Assembly: GCA_964436865.1 (NCBI GenBank)
Contig: CAYTFK010000312.1
Location: 1 to 8,227, forward strand
DNA: 8,227 nucleotides
Direction of reading: 5' to 3'
Source: JAXGPP01 sp964436865
Lineage (GTDB): Bacteria; Planctomycetota; Planctomycetia; Pirellulales; Thermoguttaceae
This document shows, piece after piece, positions 5,738 to 8,227 of this stretch. The position numbers and the translations under genes were made by a program. The notes under the pieces were generated by a model. The model did not search any database. It worked only from the letters and a program-made list of their open reading frames with translations, and was not told the DNA's origin. Positions within the stretch are counted from its first letter, which is position 1, and every line of letters starts with the position of its first letter.

Positions 5738-7765
5738 ATGTCCGCAATCATCTTGCGCGCCGCGTGCTTTCAGGCAGTGATCCTGTTTTCACTCTCAGCG
5801 ATCGGAGCGGACGCGGGCGGGGCAGCCCCACGCGGCGCCGATCCGCAGGCAGTCCAGGCTGTGCTCGCCGGCAAGCAGAAGGCCGCCTACGCCGCCTGGT
5901 GGGGCTTTCAAAGCGAGGATTCCACGGCGGCCCTGCAGGGGGCGATCGATTCGGGCGCCGAAAAGGTCATCGTCGAAGACATGGGCAAGCCGTGGATCGT
6001 GACTGGAATCCGGCTGGCGAGCGATCAGGAAATCGTGTTCGAGAAGGGAGTGATCGTCGAGGCCCGACGCGGCGCGTTCCGCGGCAAAGGCGACAGCCTG
6101 TTCGCGGCGTCGGGAAAGAAGAACATCACGCTCCGCGGCTATGGCGCCACGCTGCGCATGTGGCGGGAGGACTACGCCAACCCGGAGAAGTATGAGAAGT
6201 CGGAGTGGCGGCACGCGCTAAGTATCCGCAGTTGCTCGGGTGTCCGCGTGCTCGGGTTGACGATTGCGGACAGCGGAGGAGACGGCATTTACCTCGGGGT
6301 TTCCCAACGCGGCGTGACCAACAGCGACGTGTTGATCAAGGATGTGGTCTGCGACCGCAATTACCGGCAGGGAATCAGCGTCATCAGCGCCGAGCGGCTC
6401 GTCATCGAGGACTGCGTCCTCAGCAATACGGGCGGCACCGCGCCGATGGCCGGGATTGATTTTGAGCCGAACGACCCGTCCGAGCGACTCGTCGACTGCG
6501 TGATGCGCCGCTGCCTTGCCGAGGGAAACCAGGGAGATGGTTTTGTCCTGTATCTCAAGAACCTCAACCGGGACTCGGCGCCCATCTCGATCCGGCTGGA
6601 GGACTGCCGGGCGGTGGGCAATCGTTGCGGATTCCGCTTCATCACCGGCAATGGCGAAGAACGGTCGGCGGTCGGCGGCCGCATGGAGGTGGTCAATGGC
6701 CGCTTTGAGGGAAGCCTGGGAAGCGGAATCGCCGTGGCCGAGAAGCCGGCTCAAGTCTGTCCGGTTCGCCTGCTGAACTGCCGTGTGGAGAACGTCGCCG
6801 CGGCCGAGCCCAAGACGCCTCCGATCTTGTTTCAAAGCGGGCCGGGCAATAGCGAGCCGGTGGGCGGGGTCGAGTTCGTCGATTGCGTGGTCGTCGACCC
6901 GGTCGAGCGGCTGCCGCTTGGCTATCGTGACTTCGGCGGCGGGGTGAAGCTCGCCGCCGTGTCCGGCTCGATTACCGTCGAGCACCAAGGTCGGCAGAAC
7001 GTCTATCGTCTCGATCAGGCGCTCGTCGACCAGTGGTTTCCGTTCCAGGCATTCAAAGAGATCAAGCCCTTCGATGCCCGCGGCGTAAAATACGTGCCGT
7101 TGGTTGCCGGGGGCAGGATCGAGAAGAAGTGGGACTTCCCGTTCCGACTTCGAGAGCGGGCCGAATACCTGATGTGGGCTGAGGCAGGGAGACTGGTCGA
7201 GATTACGATTCAGCTCCAGCGGGTGGGGCGAAATCCGGTGCAGGCGACTCCGGTGCGAGCCATTTCACCGAGCGGCAAGGAGATCCGCCTTCCGGCCGCG
7301 CAGGGCGAGGCGGGGACTCCCTGCTCTTTCGCGCCCGACGAAACAGGCGCGTATCGCCTGATCTGCGAACCGCCAAGCGGAACGGCGCGGATCACGGCGT
7401 CGAATCGGCCGGTGTGCCTGTTCTCCGAGCGCCGGCCATTTCATCTCCTGGGAAGCTCGGGCGAACTGTTCTTCTGGGTCCCGGAGGGTGTCGCGGAGTT
7501 TGCGGTCAAGGTGAGCGGAGGGAGTCCGGGCGAGAGCGTCAAGGCGTCGCTGTGCGGTCCGTCGGGCCAAGTGGTTGAAATGAAAGACAACATCGAGAGC
7601 CACCAGTTCCTCGTTGCCGGGGCGGCCGAATCGGCCGGGAGCGTGTGGAGCCTGCGGCTGGGGCGCCCCTCGGAGGGTGTGCTCGAGGACTATTACGTCC
7701 AGCTTCAGGGCATTCCGCCGGTCATGGCCAGCGATCGCGATGCGTTGCTGACACCCCAGCGTTGA
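5738..7765 (+). CDS. Secreted right-handed parallel beta-helix protein (pectate-lyase-like fold)
   Basis: The protein has 675 residues from ATG 5738, chosen because it is followed directly by a signal peptide (MSAIILRAACF, hydrophobic VILFSLSAI, predicted cut near GADA, about residue 26) and preceded by GAGG. ATG 5681 would add 19 residues rich in Pro and Arg. Residues about 76-416 form the beta-helix: short G-[I/F]-x-[hydrophobic] turns recur at 182 (DGIYL), 211 (QGISV), 238 (AGIDF), 267 (DGFVL), 297 (CGFRF) and 329 (SGIAV), each 27-32 residues apart. Repeated EDC, VDC and LNC motifs suggest a stacked cysteine ladder. Families with this fold (NosD-like, pectate lyase superfamily) bind or cleave polysaccharides. 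Residues about 450-660 are beta-rich with Trp and Phe and may form one or two beta-sandwich domains, unassigned. I cannot pick out a lyase or hydrolase active site. The protein is probably exported and acts on, or binds, a polysaccharide. The gene is followed by a terminator. Confidence 0.85.
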   Translation: MSAIILRAACFQAVILFSLSAIGADAGGAAPRGADPQAVQAVLAGKQKAAYAAWWGFQSEDSTAALQGAIDSGAEKVIVEDMGKPWIVTGIRLASDQEIVFEKGVIVEARRGAFRGKGDSLFAASGKKNITLRGYGATLRMWREDYANPEKYEKSEWRHALSIRSCSGVRVLGLTIADSGGDGIYLGVSQRGVTNSDVLIKDVVCDRNYRQGISVISAERLVIEDCVLSNTGGTAPMAGIDFEPNDPSERLVDCVMRRCLAEGNQGDGFVLYLKNLNRDSAPISIRLEDCRAVGNRCGFRFITGNGEERSAVGGRMEVVNGRFEGSLGSGIAVAEKPAQVCPVRLLNCRVENVAAAEPKTPPILFQSGPGNSEPVGGVEFVDCVVVDPVERLPLGYRDFGGGVKLAAVSGSITVEHQGRQNVYRLDQALVDQWFPFQAFKEIKPFDARGVKYVPLVAGGRIEKKWDFPFRLRERAEYLMWAEAGRLVEITIQLQRVGRNPVQATPVRAISPSGKEIRLPAAQGEAGTPCSFAPDETGAYRLICEPPSGTARITASNRPVCLFSERRPFHLLGSSGELFFWVPEGVAEFAVKVSGGSPGESVKASLCGPSGQVVEMKDNIESHQFLVAGAAESAGSVWSLRLGRPSEGVLEDYYVQLQGIPPVMASDRDALLTPQR

Positions 7766-7919
7766 ATCGCGCGATCTGCCGGCGTGACGTGGACCGCAGC
7801 CCGCGGGTGGTATCACGTAGCGAGACGTGTGCCAGCTTCTGCAATGCCCAACGTACAGGCAGAGCGTGCCTGTTTTCGTGCGTGCCGACCCTTTTCGGCG
7901 GTTCTCGCAAAGCCTTGTT
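7766..7919 (+). other. Non-coding spacer between the beta-helix gene and the putative intron
   Basis: There is no coding frame with neighbour-like codon use. It holds the terminator at 7855-7877 and a second hairpin, GCCGA (7884-7888) with TCGGC (7895-7899), loop CCCTTT. This hairpin has no T-run after it, so I do not call it a second terminator. Confidence 0.5.
7855..7877 (+). terminator. Intrinsic (Rho-independent) terminator after the beta-helix gene
   Basis: ACAGGCA (7855-7861) pairs perfectly with TGCCTGT (7867-7873) around the loop GAGCG. T-residues follow the stem (TTTT at 7873-7876, then C). It lies 90 bp after the beta-helix stop on the same strand, as expected for a transcript end. 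The stem is only 7 bp and the T-run is short, so termination may be partial. Confidence 0.6.
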
Positions 7920-8227
7920 GTGTGGCGTAAACCGCTTATCCAAAAGGTTTTATGAAATGCGATGAGATTGCCAACTGTCGCACGGGCATGCTTCGGCATG
8001 AAAGCTGCGAAAGACGGAAATCGAACTCAGAAGGATGGATCCAAGAGGTCGGCGAGGACGCATAGCACGGAGCACGAACTACTGCCTTAAACACGCGCAC
8101 GGGCGAAGGAGGTGAGCACGCACTACAGAACTGTGGCAGTACCCCTCTAGACGGTAGCTAGTTCCCCAAAAACCGGAGGGCATGACATGCTTACGCCACC
8201 GGAGGACTTAAGTTGAGGGACCTCACG
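7920..8227 (+). mobile_element. Putative group II (IIC-like) intron, 5' part, running off the window
   Basis: This stretch has no credible gene but many RNA-like features in the order expected of domain I of a compact group II intron. It begins with GTGTG (7920-7924), which fits the GUGYG 5' end. A short hairpin follows (GGCG 7924-7927 with CGCT 7933-7936, one G-U), then GCGA-TGAGA-TTGC (7959-7971) followed by CAACTGT. Next come a CATGC-TTCG-GCATG hairpin with a stable UUCG loop (7987-8000), CAGAAGG (8028-8034), GGAGCACGAACTAC (8069-8082) and, at 8190-8209, CTTACGCC and CACCGGAGGACTT. From memory, the Oceanobacillus iheyensis IIC intron has similar short motifs in this order, and the distance from the 5' end to the GAAGG motif is about 108 nt there against 115 nt here. 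TACTGCC (8080-8086) can also pair with GGCAGTA (8135-8141). The element lies downstream of a terminator, the usual IIC target. The reverse transcriptase, domains V and VI and the 3' end would be outside the window. An alternative 5' end is GTGCG at 7878, directly after the terminator's TTTTC. Another structured RNA remains possible. Confidence 0.42.

Noticed and set aside
6218..6988. 256-codon minus-strand open frame opposite the beta-helix gene
   Set aside because: It is a shadow frame in a GC-rich gene; no start signal and no recognisable motif.
7645..7965. Plus-strand open frame crossing the end of the beta-helix gene
   Set aside because: It starts inside the beta-helix gene in another frame and runs through the terminator; no protein family features.
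8172..8205. Direct repeat ACCGGAGG (8172-8179 and 8198-8205) as the start of a repeat array
   Set aside because: There are only two 8-bp copies in the visible sequence, with no further units; too short and too few for CRISPR or iterons.

Overview
The window looks like a chromosomal contig fragment from a planctomycete (Planctomycetota, probably a Pirellulales-like lineage). The base composition is GC-rich. One gene resembles the planctomycete-typical DUF1598 family, and three other proteins belong to the large secreted carbohydrate-active or beta-helix repertoire common in this phylum. The taxonomic placement is an inference from these protein types, not from a marker gene. A run of exactly 100 N (4442-4541) is a scaffold gap, so the order across it depends on the assembly.

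Layout. (1) 3-590, plus strand: C-terminal part of a TIM-barrel, glycoside-hydrolase-like protein cut by the window edge. (2) 631-2727, plus: a secreted two-domain protein with a CBM9-like module followed by an alpha/beta-hydrolase with a visible Ser-Asp-His triad. (3) 2746-4167, minus, convergent with (2): a secreted DUF1598-type protein carrying a 16-residue asparagine run just after its signal peptide. (4) 4168-4597: upstream region with an 11-bp perfect inverted repeat, the gap, and the last 19 codons of an unknown gene that overlaps the next start by ATGA. (5) 4598-5656, plus: mtnA, methylthioribose-1-phosphate isomerase of the methionine salvage pathway. (6) 5738-7765, plus: a secreted right-handed parallel beta-helix protein with a long C-terminal beta-rich region. 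(7) 7766-8227: no convincing gene. It holds an intrinsic terminator, then a hairpin-dense stretch that I read as the 5' part (domains I to early IV) of a group II intron, probably IIC-like, whose reverse transcriptase would lie beyond the window.

How it fits together. Genes 1, 2 and 6 suggest handling of extracellular polysaccharides or their acylated decorations. mtnA is a housekeeping salvage enzyme probably co-transcribed with the truncated gene on its 5' side. The DUF1598 gene stands alone on the opposite strand. The window's main unexplained element is the structured RNA-like tail, placed just downstream of a transcription terminator, which is where group IIC introns usually insert.
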